From Isoetes taiwanensis (lineage: Eukaryota; Streptophyta; Lycopodiopsida; Isoetales; Isoetaceae): a stretch of 64,000 nucleotides of DNA. This document shows positions 9,812-20,082 of the stretch, one piece after another. The notes under the pieces were generated by a model that saw only the letters and a program-made list of their open reading frames with translations, made no database searches and had not been told where the DNA came from. Location of the stretch: NCBI GenBank assembly GCA_021234155.1, contig JAJEKV010000024.1:11382913-11446912 (forward strand), in the 5' to 3' direction. A program made the translations under genes and the position numbers. How positions within the stretch are numbered: the stretch's first letter is position 1; every line of letters begins with the position of its first letter.

Positions 9812-10715
9812 GGGGTTGCGCTTCCTCAAATATGTTCCAGATATTTCTCTGATTGAACGTGCTGAGCAACTACCTCTGAAAAATCCAAATAAGATCAAAC
9901 GAAAGAAAAGTACCCCAACTTCATCCTTGGATGCTATTCAAGATGGTATTTCTCTGGGCTTCAAGTACTTCACAGAAGAAGATCAGACTTGGTGGAGAGG
10001 GTGGAGAGAATTCTTTCTTGGACAGAGAACTGTTCTTGAAAACCTAACTCAAAGACAGTTGCAGGAACCTTTTGTGTGGCCTAAAGCCGTCTCTCAATCA
10101 GAAAACCAGGCAGGTCCAAGCTGTGCTGAAGTTGTACTTCCAGTAGCAGAAGATGAGAACCGAGTCATGTATCTTGGACCACGGCGCAAGAATGAGTCTG
10201 CCGGTAATATCACAGAGATTACCAAGGGTATGCTAATTGCTTTACCAACTGAGGAAGATGACAAAGGTCGACCTTTTCGGATAGCAAAAGTAATTGATAC
10301 GGTCAAAAAAGAAGGCTTAGTCACAAAACTCAAGATTCATTGGCTTCATACACGTTCAAAAAATGCCTTTGAAGGAAGATATGAGCTAGAAATGAGATCT
10401 GAAAAGAGGGGAAAGAAGTCCAGAAATGTAGGTTGCAGGGATGAGTTGAACCTAGCTGAAGTAACCATTTTGTGTTATGATTTCAAGTTAAAAACTGACA
10501 ATCGTCTACGTCAGAAGACGATCAACTTACTCAAAAAGGCTTGTAATTATGAGGAAGAAAATGATGAGTTTGAAGAGGTTGATAGTGACGACGAAGATAA
10601 CTCGAGTACTTCCACAAGTGACAGTGAGAGAAGTGAAGGAGATGAAGAAGGCATTAATGAAGAAGATGATATACCAGATCTTTCCTTCATTACTCCTCGC
10701 ACTTTGTTGCCATGA
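9753..10715 (+). CDS. Element A C-terminal region with acidic tail
   Basis: The 320-codon ORF is one frame off the preceding one. The real join is near 9800, at HTDWSPTEGLRFLKYVPD, so the ATG at 9753 is not the true start. Residues about 30-60 are basic (NKIKRKKS). Residues about 160-220 read GMLIALPTEEDDKGRPF, then RIAKVIDTVKKEGLVTKLKI, a beta-rich stretch that could be a small chromatin-reader or barrel fold. Residues 265-305 are strongly acidic (EEENDEFEEVDSDDEDN). The stop at 10713-10715 is 66 bp before the right palindromes. Confidence 0.5.
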   Translation: MERAFYKEKNTPHTDWSPTEGLRFLKYVPDISLIERAEQLPLKNPNKIKRKKSTPTSSLDAIQDGISLGFKYFTEEDQTWWRGWREFFLGQRTVLENLTQRQLQEPFVWPKAVSQSENQAGPSCAEVVLPVAEDENRVMYLGPRRKNESAGNITEITKGMLIALPTEEDDKGRPFRIAKVIDTVKKEGLVTKLKIHWLHTRSKNAFEGRYELEMRSEKRGKKSRNVGCRDELNLAEVTILCYDFKLKTDNRLRQKTINLLKKACNYEEENDEFEEVDSDDEDNSSTSTSDSERSEGDEEGINEEDDIPDLSFITPRTLLP

Positions 10716-10780
10716 TAGATCAGTCCTTCAATACACCTCATGTAACTGTGATGTTTGCACTTTGCCTTTCGTGTGCAAGC

Positions 10781-10858
10781 AAAGTGTATTCTGGAATACA
10801 CTTTGCCTCATTCGCGATGGGCAAGGTGTATTCTGGAATACACTTAAGTTGTAAATTT
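10781..10858. repeat. Right inverted end and GTGTATTC palindromes of element A
   Basis: 10781-10804 is a palindrome with perfect 11-base arms (AAAGTGTATTC, TG spacer, GAATACACTTT). 10826-10843 is a second one (GTGTATTC, TG, GAATACAC), followed by TTAAGTTGTAAA, the inverse of the left outer end. Each is preceded by GCAAG or GCAA, so the right end is a direct repeat of about 46 bp. Confidence 0.75.
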
Positions 10859-11570
10859 TGTGTGTAATCATGGAGATTTTATCTCCAACATTTGAATATA
10901 CGGATTTTTTATCACATACTTTATTTTAATTGTTTTAAAGACTTGTACTTCCTCAATTTTAGGGTTCTCTCAAAAAACATTGTTCAAAAGAATTTAAGTT
11001 GTAACAATAAACGTCACTTTGAAATGGTATTTTTTCCCTTTGCACAAAAGAAATTGCTATTTTGGGGGGGTCAAAACATCATTTTATGTCTTAAATTTTT
11101 TTTTGCCCTATTTTGACCCCTTTTTGATTAAAAAAAGGGAATCTTTGAGGAATATTCCTTTTGCTCCCGTTTCAATGTTATTCTCCCGTTTAATAAGTAA
11201 TCTTGTTCCAAGCTTAGTCATTTTGCAGACCTTCAGATTTTTCTAATTTAAAAGCCAAAATCCTTGAAATCTTCCTGATTACTTAATATACTACAAACTG
11301 TAAATAATACTAAGAAAGTTCTTGCCAAGGCAACCACTGTTAAAGCTGTTTTCTTGCAATTCTATTCGTTTTGAAATCTATGCCAAAAGTCGTTTTGCTT
11401 CCAAATATACCCACCGTAACTTATGGTCGAGGTTCAAGACCAAAATTCTAGCCTACTTAAGCATTTTCAAAATGCACAAAACTTTTCTTTAGACGCTTAA
11501 TACCTTGGAATTTTTCCTCCGCATGGAAACTATATTGCAAAGATGTAATAGGTAATGATTCTCAGAGTCG
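10859..11570. other. AT-rich stretch without a recognised feature
   Basis: About 710 bp between element A and the second copy of the duplicated unit. It holds homopolymer runs and short ORFs without recognisable content. Nothing resembles the sequence lost at 7462, so it does not show how element A entered. Confidence 0.5.
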
Positions 11571-12839
11571 ATGTCAATATATAACTTTTAAAGCCAAAAG
11601 TCTAACATGAAAGAGAATTTATGTAAGGCTAATTCACAAGAAAGTTTTCGTAAGAGCCGCTTCTTCTTTAAAATTTTGTGGGCCTTCTAATAGAAGAGCC
11701 CAAGGAAAATTAAGATCCTCGCAATCACCCTCGCATCGCTTTGCAGAAAACCCTAATCAATGTCACAATAGAAATAGCAATAAAAGAGCCAAACCACCCT
11801 ACATCCTTTCATTGCATGACCTATATGCGCCAGAGGAAATAGTCGGACAACCTTGAAAAACAAATAGTTTTAAAGAAAAGGACGCCGCCATTTAGCTTTT
11901 ACCTTTCATAATTTTTCCCACGCCTTGCATGAGAAATCACACCACGTGGCACATGACAAGTGGCATATTTATACTTAATGATGCCACATGGCTCGCTGCC
12001 ATCAATTTGAGTTGAAAGGCAATGGCACAATCCACGCTTGTGATTGGGGAGGAGGGACAGACAAAACATCACGGTCTTCCAAAAGTACTTTTCGCACCAA
12101 AATGACTTCAGATTCTTTGATAAACTCGCCCAATTGTTTTCTATTGCGGAGGTACTTCTCGCAATGGTTGGGACTATGATCCTGGTATAGTATTGTATGC
12201 AAAATGATATAATACGCATGTGAGAGTAGCTTATTGTGAGGGCAGCTTGATGGATTCTCACATGTCGAATTTGTATGCAAAGGTAGGAAAGCTTTATGAA
12301 AAGGATGGGTCAAAGCGAAGGAGAATGACATACTGTATGACCTGCATGGCGTAACTGGTGATCACTTGCTCGGATGGTAGTATCGGCAGATCGATGTTCT
12401 TGCGTGCTCCATGTTTCGCACAACGTATCTGTGAGGCTCTGCCGAATTGGTGAGAGGGTGTAAAGACAGATTTGGTGGTGAGGCAACCATCAGAATTAGG
12501 GTGGAGGCTTTGGGTGAACACCGTTCTTTCTAATCTCGTTTTTCTGTGAGAGTTCAGCAATGAGAGGAGGATCATACCAGATGTAGAGAGCCTAGGGCAA
12601 AAGCCTGTGGCAATAATTCACGTTCTGCCATGGCAAGTTGTTGAAATGAATCACTGCTCATTCGTTATCTATCAATGTCCAGCATTATACTAGCAAGATC
12701 CTGGGCAAGCTGTTAATGACGAAAGGCTAGGGGAAGACAATCTTGGTATTGCAATTTCTATGTTGGAGGACAACTGGAAAGGTAAAGGATTGGGTGACAA
12801 GGAATGTTTTGGTTGTGTTAAGCAATTGGAGGTTCCTTG
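11571..12839 (+). mobile_element. Duplicated unit, copy 2, left part
   Basis: It matches 5280-6555 closely (starts ATGTCAATATATAAC in both). It is cut at CCTTG (12835-12839) by the Ty3/gypsy element and continues at 29673. A 93-codon minus-strand ORF at 12294-12575 is also open at 6019-6300 in copy 1. Confidence 0.85.
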
Positions 12840-14534
12840 TGTGACGCTCCCTGAATCTATACGATCCTCCCATCGTATAAATACAGGAAATCCCCTTTCC
12901 ATGGCACTCCATCACCACGAAAAGGCCCTCCGTCTAACTCGGACCATCTAGATAACTCCGGATGTCCGAGAGAAAGGACACGAGGTGTCATTCGCCCACG
13001 CCTTCAATGGGAATCCTATATAGCTTAAGCGCCGCATACATGTTAGCAACCAATAACATATAATAATAACATACCTTCAAATGAGAACTCATATCAACCA
13101 CATATAATAAATAACATATTTACACCCACCCAATAGCTCTACCCCGTGCTCGACTCGGGGAAATCAACTGACGGCTAGGCCACAAGATAACAAATGACGG
13201 AATTTATGGCAATGGCATTGGCTGGCTTAAGACAATGGCTAGGGTTGACCACTCCATCCGCCCCTCCCCACACACTTTGCGCATAAGCCGAATCGAAGCT
13301 CGAATGACTATAGCCTTCAGCGTTGCGCAATCTCATGGTATCACCCTATGAGACTACTCCGCTTGCATCTCACCAAGCTTGGCGAGGCAGGTCGTGGATG
13401 AATCCCCCCCCGGATCACCATGGCTACATGGGTGTGCTAGAGAGTAGTGCCTACCATTGGCAACCCACTACTGCATCTCGACTTTAACCCCCAAAACCAC
13501 AGGTGTCGGATCACCACAACGGGTCTCACCGCACTGGCCCAGTGTCAATCAACGATCTAACACCCGTGAGGTGTCGGTCCCATACCCGCCCGCACGCAAA
13601 GGACCACCATAAGACTAGCACACCGTAGAAGCCCCAAAGCACCAAGGGCAGCAAGGCTCCACCCCCGTTTCACCATGATGTCCGTTCTTAAAGTACAAGT
13701 CACTCCATAGCTCCCACAGCTAGGTGGGCACTTGTGCACAGGCCGCATTTAATAGGATCTAAGGGATTCTAGCTAGGAGCATCTTCTAAACTACTAGCTT
13801 TCAGGTCTCTACCCTCCCTTAACCCCAATTCATACAGGAGGAGCCGAAAAGAACATTCCATCCACAAAGTAACATCATCTAGCATTCATATAATTCCAAG
13901 AGAACAAAAGAATTGAATTTAACCATTCATCTAAGCAAAGAAGGGTTAGAATTCAATCAAAGACTCTTATCTACAAGTATCCTGACTAGAATCATAACTA
14001 GCTAAATCTACTAACCGGTATCTTGGCTGGAGTTATCCATCATTCTTCAGTATGTTAGCTAACTAGAACTGGGTCGAACTGGGTCAGCGATTCTGAGGCG
14101 CTAGCAGCTTGGGCAACAAGATAAACTATAATTAATTCACCAAGTCGATTTTGGGGGTAGCCTAACCAGGCTTAGTTTGGTAACTATCCCCTGGCCACTC
14201 AGAGTAGATTAGGTGGCCCTCTATACTTGACAACTCCCCTGGCTGGTCAACTTAGTCAAAGTATATAACTACCCTTATTCTTGATCACGTATCTCTCACT
14301 TTAGGGTTTGCACCTGCGCTGGTCAACTATACCTGTATAGTCAACCATATGACACGTGTTCCATGTTTCCCCATAACCCAATGGTTAGTAACTACTAGCT
14401 AATATAACTTCTAACGAGCTACTTCTGGTTAAGTGATAAAATATACTAGCCTTATACGTGACGTGTCACGGTATGCAGTATGTATACACAGTATTTATAC
14501 GTGTGTATAGCGTACAAATACGTGGAACGTCACA
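12840..14534 (-). repeat. 3' LTR of the Ty3/gypsy element (1695 bp)
   Basis: It starts TGTGACGCTCCC and ends GGAACGTCACA on the plus strand. It is near-identical to 27969-29672 over the last 0.8 kb, but differs densely between about 12960 and 13760. In element orientation the first 100 bp carry ACGT-core palindromes (GTGACACGTCACG). Short ORFs inside it are not genes. Confidence 0.95.
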
Positions 14535-14570
14535 TTCTCCCCCCCTTAGAATAATGCTGTCCTCAGCATT
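14535..14570 (-). other. Polypurine tract and adjoining hairpin
   Basis: On the minus strand AAGGGGGGGAGAA (14547-14535) directly precedes the 3' LTR. It is the primer site for plus-strand DNA synthesis. Just upstream, AATGCTGAGGACAGCATT (14570-14553) forms a hairpin with 7-base arms. The same hairpin-plus-tract pair occurs twice in the 10.7-kb element. Confidence 0.85.
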
Positions 14571-14871
14571 AGTATAGAAAATAAGTGGAACTAGGGAGAG
14601 TGAAGGAGAAAATAGAGTAATAATTAGGAAGTCATTGACTTAATATTATCAGCAAGAGTGTAGGTGCCGAAGTTCATTTCCACAATAAAAATTATAAAAT
14701 AAAACACAGAGTTCTAGGCCGTAGCCTTATCACAGATAACAGATGAACAAGCCATAACAGGTCCACAGCGGACCATAAACAGATGTAACAAAACAAGGAA
14801 AGAGAACTGGAAGACGCGTCCCATAAAGAGCAACTCGCAAGAACGACCTGCGGCAAAGATCCGTAAGAGCC

Positions 14872-15376
14872 TCACCGACCCGCAGTCAAGTTTATTAGAG
14901 TAATGAGAAGTAAATAAAGTATATCTAGGTGTGATGTGCGGTGAAAACCTACATGCCTAGGGTCGGCGAAGTTGATACTGGCGTAAGGAATGGTTGTATT
15001 CCCATGATAGCCGGACCAATCGCATCCTATTATGTCTAACATGCGTGAAACTGAATAGCTTGGCGATTCCCGGGAATCGAGGACTCTTAGCTTACCGCTG
15101 GTGTCGATTTCCATAGCATCGCTAATGGTGTGGCCCCGCTTGCTTTCATAAAGTCGGGTAAGCCCTATGAAGGTCTTTTTTTCAAGAACCCATGTTGCAT
15201 CCTCCACGTGTAAATGCTTCCACTTAACCGTAAATTGTGGAATTTGCGCCTTCCTCGCCTCCTTGTAAGACTTGTCAAGAAGTGCCTCGAATGATTTCCA
15301 ACCGATCCTCTGTCATTTCAAGGAGGGTTCTTGTGTCGAGGACTTCATCCGGGTCCGAGTATGCTTTTTAAAAGGC
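14872..15376 (-). pseudogene. Integrase C-terminal chromodomain-like segment
   Basis: After the integrase core the minus strand reads, across frameshifts, DEVLDTRTLLEMTEDRLEI, then ARKAQIPQFTVKWKHLHVED and ATWVLEKKTF. The last two match a chromodomain pattern (VKW, then E-ATWE), which chromoviruses use to direct integration to chromatin. The 111-codon ORF 14872-15207 covers the last part and runs on into a tail ending INLTAGR. The frame is shifted at about 15210 and 15376. Confidence 0.65.
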
Positions 15377-16126
15377 TTACGGAAAGACCTTATGAACCTT
15401 AAGATGACTGGGTAGGTTCAACTCATAAGCTTGAGAGCCTACTCGTTTGACTATATCAAAAGGACCTGCCCATCGCGGTGCGAGTTTCTTGCAGTTGCCA
15501 ATTTTGAGTTTAGCTTGCTTAACCTTTATCTTAAGCCAAACGGCTTCGCCAACTTGGAATTCACGTGGCGTCCTGTGTCTATCTGCTAAACTCTTTTGTC
15601 GACTGCGGGCAGCTAATAAATATCCACGAACCTCCTCCACAAGAGATTGCATATCACGAAGCAGTTGCTGAGATACTTCCACCTTGGAAACTGGATTATG
15701 CCAGGTATCTGGAGTAAGGCATTGGTAGCCATAATTAATCATAAAAGGAGACATTCGTGTGGACTCTTGCTTGGTACTATTATATGCAAATTCAACCAAA
15801 TAAAGATAATCGGCCCACTGGTGCTGCTTGTTCCAGACGTAATTGCGTAGCATATCTTCTATGATGCGATTAGTACGTTCTGTCTGGCCATTAGTCTGAG
15901 GGTGGTAGGCTGTACTCATAGCCAGCTTCGTCTGTATGGTGTGGAAGAAATCCGTCCAAAAGGCACTGACAAACTTGGGATCTCGGTCAGAAATGATTGT
16001 ACGTGGCATACCATGAAGACGGAAGATCTCTTTGGCAAACAGGAGTGCTGCATCCAGAGCAGTATCAGTGGTTTGACATGGCAAGAAATGAGCCATCTTA
16101 GATAACTTGTCAACCACTACCAGCAA
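15377..16126 (-). pseudogene. Ty3/gypsy integrase core, 3' piece
   Basis: The 249 codons start inside the integrase catalytic core (LVVVDKLSKMAHF). They contain IISDRDPKF (second catalytic Asp) and HPQTNGQTERTNR (catalytic Glu), then a C-terminal SH3-like stretch (KLAPRWAGPFDIVKRVG). The segment that should precede it, carrying the first catalytic Asp, is absent because foreign DNA joins at about 16140. The N-terminal half of the same integrase lies at 23706-24000. Confidence 0.85.
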
Positions 16127-16407
16127 CGCATCATATCCCCTAAGGGTTTTTGATTTTTTGTATTTCTTTTATAGACTTAATAAATCACAAGAAATTGCAT
16201 TTACCATGAGCCTTTTTAGATACGTATTCATATATGCAAAATTAGTAGCCAATTTGCCAAGCTAGGTGACACCAAAAGTGAAGACCATGGAGACGAAAAT
16301 ACTTTGTAAGATGATAGAAAATTGCATAATTTTTTAGGCAATCGGAACCCCGAAATTATGGACACATGACACGAATCCCACAGAAAATTACGATTTATTC
16401 CACTAAA

Positions 16408-16800
16408 AACTTAAGGGACCAATCCATGTTTTTCCACATATTTAATAAGTTGTGGTTCCATGTCAGCTGTTATATCTAGTTCTGGATGTTAATCTAACAC
16501 TTCACGCACTGTCATCCTCGCCGCCAAATTACTCATAAAGGGCATGAACTTCACCAGAAAATCATCTGTTGTAAAAGCCTTTGGATGATGAGATGGTGGA
16601 TTCAGGGCCTGCATAGTAAAAACATTTGAGAGCACCATGTTACTCAAGAGTTTAATGAAGGTAGGGTAGGTGAACTTCAAGACCTTTTGGTTGATCCATT
16701 TCTATCCAGAGTATCTCTTGATATTTCTCAATTCCTCAGCTAGCATCTCCTTCAAGTGTGGCCGCGGATATATCCACTTTCATTTTGCACAGCGTGTTGA
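16408..16800 (-). pseudogene. Decayed conserved ORF of unknown family
   Basis: The minus strand reads PHLKEMLAEELRNIKRYSG, stop, KWINQKVLKFTYPTFIKLLS, MVLSNVF, HHPKAF, VREVLD, stop, HPELDITADMEPQLIKYVEK and GLVP, then a stop. Two in-frame stops (one TAG where TGG would give Trp, one TAA) break an otherwise continuous frame of about 125 codons. The composition is protein-like. I do not recognise the family. It may be a second gene of the inserted element. Confidence 0.45.
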
Positions 16801-16931
16801 TACATCACAGCCTGTTGATACATCAAACATGATATCCAGTCAGTGAGAAATGATAAAGTTGCACAGCATTGTATTAAACATCGACGGAACAAAATAACGC
16901 CAGGCGTGATTTGCTCATCGCGTTAAATCAG

Positions 16932-17632
16932 GAAAAGTACGGCTAGCGTGGTTTTAACAATGACTAAAGCACGCCAGACGAGATTTCATTTAAGCCAAAA
17001 GAGCAAACTAAATCACGCGGAGCGTGATTTAATCTGGCAATCGAACACCATTAAAGCACGCCAGACGAGATTTCATTTAAGCCAAAAGAGCAAACTAAAT
17101 CACGCGGAACGTGATTTAATCTGGCAATCAAACACCATTAAAGCACGCCAGACGAGATTTCATTTAAGCCAAAGAGCAAAACTAAATCACGCCGCCGCGA
17201 TTTAATCTGGCAATCAAACACCATCAAATCACGCCAGACGAGATTTCATTTAAGCCAAAAGACAAAAATAAATCACGCCTAGCGTGATTTAATCCGCAAT
17301 CAAACACCATCAAAGCACGCCAGACGAGATTTCATTTAAGCCAAAAGAGCAAACTAAATCACGCGGAGCGTGATTTAATCTGGCAATCAAACACCATTAA
17401 AGCACGCCAGACGAGATTTCATTTAAGCCAAAAGAGCAAACTAAATCACGCGGAGCGTGATTTAATCTGGCAATCAAACACCATCAAAGCACGCCAGACG
17501 AGATTTCATTTAAGCCAAAAGAGCAAACTAAATCACGCGGAGCGTGATTTAATCTGGCAATCAAACACCATTAAAGCACGCCAGACGAGATTTCATTTAA
17601 GCCAAAAGACAAAATTGTATCACGCCTGGCGT
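16932..17632. repeat. 87-bp tandem array, about 8 copies, each with a palindrome
   Basis: The unit is 86-87 bp. Each contains GCACGCCAGACGAGATTTCA, then GCCAAAAGAGCAAACT, then a palindrome with arms AAATCACGC and GCGTGATTT around 3 bases. Palindromes fall at 17010-17030, 17097 (one mismatch), 17184 (decayed), 17270-17290, 17356-17376, 17443-17463 and 17530-17550, with ACGCCTGGCGT at 17622-17632. Because 87 is a multiple of 3, part of the array reads as a 29-residue repeat ORF (16948-17205). Confidence 0.9.
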
Positions 17633-17639
17633 CTGACTA

Positions 17640-17830
17640 GATCCTTCTTTTGCTTGTGCGTGAACTCCAAAAAAGCACTTCGCAGTAAACGTCGACCTCC
17701 TCCTTACGGGAGATTACGATCCCTTGTTTGGTCATCTTGTCCGATTCATTCTTCCTGGAGAAGAGAAGAGCGTTAAGTCCAGCTTGCCATTGTCTTGACC
17801 CTCTTCCTCCTTGGCACTGCAAAAACAAGC
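17640..17830 (-). other. Short coding-like segment between palindrome clusters
   Basis: A minus-strand stretch behind an acceptor-like TTTGCAG encodes either CQGGRGSRQWQAG in one frame or AKEEEGQDNGKLDLTL in another. No homologue is recognised. It may be an exon of the inserted element. Confidence 0.2.
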
Positions 17831-18260
17831 AGAATTATGATTTAGCAAATAGGAGATCACGCTTGGCGTGAATGAAAGCTCGCATTATCTAATTCACGCT
17901 TAGCGTGAATTAAACGCTCATACTAGTCCAACTCCACCGTGGCTTAGGGCATCAAAAACGATTCCACATAACATAAAAGAGTTCAAAAAACAAACAGGAT
18001 TGAAAGCTTACACGCTTGGCGTGTATTCTATGACAATCACCAGCTTAACAACCGCCTACTTACTTGGTCACTATTAAATTATGAATTTCATTTTGGTTTC
18101 ATTTCACGCCCTATCTTACTAATAATTTTGCCTACGATTCCTATGATACGTCATATCTTACTAATAATTTTGCCTGCGATTCCTGTGATACGAAAATCCT
18201 ATGGTACGAAAATGAAGGGCTACGACATTTAATAGGCGCCACTAAATCGTATCTTTAAGG

Positions 18261-18272
18261 TATTTATATAAG
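18261..18272 (+). promoter_or_regulatory. TATA box upstream of the acidic ORF
   Basis: TATTTATATAAG lies 48 bp before the ATG at 18320 and 92 bp before the ATG at 18364. Spacing and sequence fit a plant TATA box with a short leader. Support is by position only. Confidence 0.4.
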
Positions 18273-18363
18273 CCTAATTCCAATTCCAATTCATCATCTC
18301 ATCCAATTCCTTGCCCGTCATGCCGGCGCCGCCGCCCCCCTTCATGCCAAGCTTCCAACTCAC

Positions 18364-18765
18364 ATGCCGAGGGCTCCGCTTCCCCTCGCCAATTCCAGTT
18401 CCTCTCCCCGAATCCAAACGCCGCCGATCACACCCTACCCTCGCCGAGGCTCTGCAGGGGTTCGGCGAGGTTCCCACCCTCGCAGAGGTTCTCCGCGAGG
18501 TTCCTTTGATCCTCATGCAGGTTCCGAAGATAGCTCCGAAAGTAGCTCCGAAAATAGCTCTGAAAACAGTTCGAAAAATAGTTCTGAAGAATCAGAGGAC
18601 TACTCTGATTATGAAGATGAAGAAGACGAATCAGAGGACTACTCGGATTTGCTTGAGTCAGAAGAAGCCCGAGAACGGGAAAGGTCGAGGGCTGAATCGA
18701 CAGAAGAGGAAGAGGACGATGATGAGGGAGCCAATCGCCAAAGCAATGAATTTGAGGCCTCGTGA
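18364..18765 (+). CDS. Putative Ser/acidic low-complexity protein in the inserted DNA
   Basis: The 133-codon ORF begins MPRAPLPLANSSSSPR. A Pro/Arg segment of about 45 residues (PRRGSAGVRRGSHPRRGS) is followed by SSESSSENSSENSSKNSS, then a strongly acidic stretch EDEEDESEDYSD and EEEEDDDEGA. An alternative frame from 18320 also stays open to 18868 (MPAPPPPFMPSFQ onward), so the frame is uncertain. It follows a TATA box and lies between palindrome clusters. No domain is recognised. The region may encode an accessory protein of the element or be simple-sequence DNA. Confidence 0.35.
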   Translation: MPRAPLPLANSSSSPRIQTPPITPYPRRGSAGVRRGSHPRRGSPRGSFDPHAGSEDSSESSSENSSENSSKNSSEESEDYSDYEDEEDESEDYSDLLESEEARERERSRAESTEEEEDDDEGANRQSNEFEAS

Positions 18766-18869
18766 CTCTAAGAGTTCGAAAACTGGCTTGAAGAACGCGA
18801 AGACTATGAAGAATTTTGTAACTGGATGCGTTCTTGAATGTAATAGCCCGAAAGGGCACAAAAAATGAA

Positions 18870-20080
18870 TGAAATCAATGGCCTTGTGCCTTTTTTTTTT
18901 CCTGTGCCTTTTTTTGTTACTTCCAATTCCAATTTTGTTTTCAGTATCTAAAAATTTTTCTACATCTGATTATACTAAAGCACAGAAACATCGTAAGAAA
19001 GGAATTCAGGGCTAGAATCTAGTATCCGCTACATTGGCTTTTGTAATACCCGCTACATGCAAAGACATGCATCCAAAGACATGAAATACCCGGCTACATG
19101 CAAAGACATGCATGCAAGAACTTTTTGTAGCCAATGTTTTTTTCACCAATGTAGCCGGATTCTTGGGCTTTTCATTCAGATTCATGCAAATAATCTGTAA
19201 ATTCTAAAACTTCGCAAGGTTAAATACCTGGAGTAGGAGCTTAATCGGCTACTGCTTCCTCGGCCGCGTCCGCCTCGACCAGCCTCGACCTTGAATTTTA
19301 TATGAATCGAAATTGGGGGTTCCAAAATCTTCTTGACCTAAAAGTAGTCACGACCAAGATTACTTTAAAAATAACCCGTACGCCTTGATTTTTACTTTCA
19401 AAAATAACTTTTATCCCGCCTAAATGTCTAATCTCCAGTCTAATTCGAATTTTTGCGCCCGTCTGCTTTCATTATTACGTTTATCCCGCCTAATTTTTTG
19501 TGTGATTCAAATTTCTTTTGCCCACTCTAATATCCTATTTCGCGATGTCGGGAGGCTTCGAAATACCATGACTCGAAAGCTTTCATGAATGCGAGCTCTC
19601 GGGATCCGACTGCAAATTGTCATACCTCGCAGGCCAAGAAGGTATGTACAGTAGGTTAAAGTAAAAAGAGACAGTAGAGACAAGAAATCGATTGTTAAAA
19701 TTATGTGCAGTAGGTTACAGTAGGTTAAAGTATGAGACAAAGCCGTTGGCTGATCACCAACAATGTATATTGATCACAAAATTTTACAAAATTGGATTAG
19801 ACTCCAGGATATACAAAACTGGGATACGATCCATTCCCTACAATACGCATCCAATTTAGTCCACCTCGATAAATTACCCACGCCTTCCTCCTCTTCCTCG
19901 ACCTTCCCTACCAGATTCGCCTCTGCTCCTCATCCCAAGAAGGCCCAAGCAACTCTGCCGGAAACCCTAGCAAAGGAGGTTCATCTACGTGAAACCCCGC
20001 ACAGTGCTCGAGGAAGGAAATCGGGCATACAAAGCTACCCACAAGGAATCGCAACTCGAGTTCTCAATTTCTAGCCGCCC
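18870..20080. other. Stretch without a supported gene
   Basis: It contains a doubled segment at about 19047-19112 (GCTACATGCAAAGACATGCAT twice), two copies of TTTATCCCGCCTAA (19411 and 19480), and short ORFs. One plus-strand ORF (19763-20074) has a Ser/Pro-rich middle but no recognisable domain. Confidence 0.4.
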
Positions 20081-20082
20081 GG

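Larger units (their letters stand above)
7542..10858 (+). mobile_element. Element A: DUF7869-type transposon with palindromic inverted ends
   Basis: A 3.3-kb unit starts near 7542 with CAACTGAAGTGTATTCC and ends near 10856 with the inverse of CAACTTAAGTGTATTCC. Inside it, five plus-strand ORFs read as one or two decayed genes: a Pro-rich N terminus, a Cys motif, a central domain with Asp-containing motifs, GHTHDQID, and an acidic tail. No target duplication was resolved. Inverted ends around a single transposase-like gene support a DNA transposon. The DUF7869 family name is from memory of that domain's pattern (LDN..ENKN, then GHTH-D). I do not know of a demonstrated transposase activity for it. 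Confidence 0.55.

Noticed and set aside
13557-13748. 63-codon ORF also found at 28694-28885
   Set aside because: Lies inside the LTR pair and changes frame between copies. Not a gene.
16932-17632. CRISPR-like array of repeats with palindromes
   Set aside because: The 87-bp units are tandem with no unique spacers and lie in plant nuclear DNA. It is a satellite-like array.
18428-18859. 143-codon minus-strand ORF
   Set aside because: Opposite strand of the acidic ORF. Open because of the biased composition.
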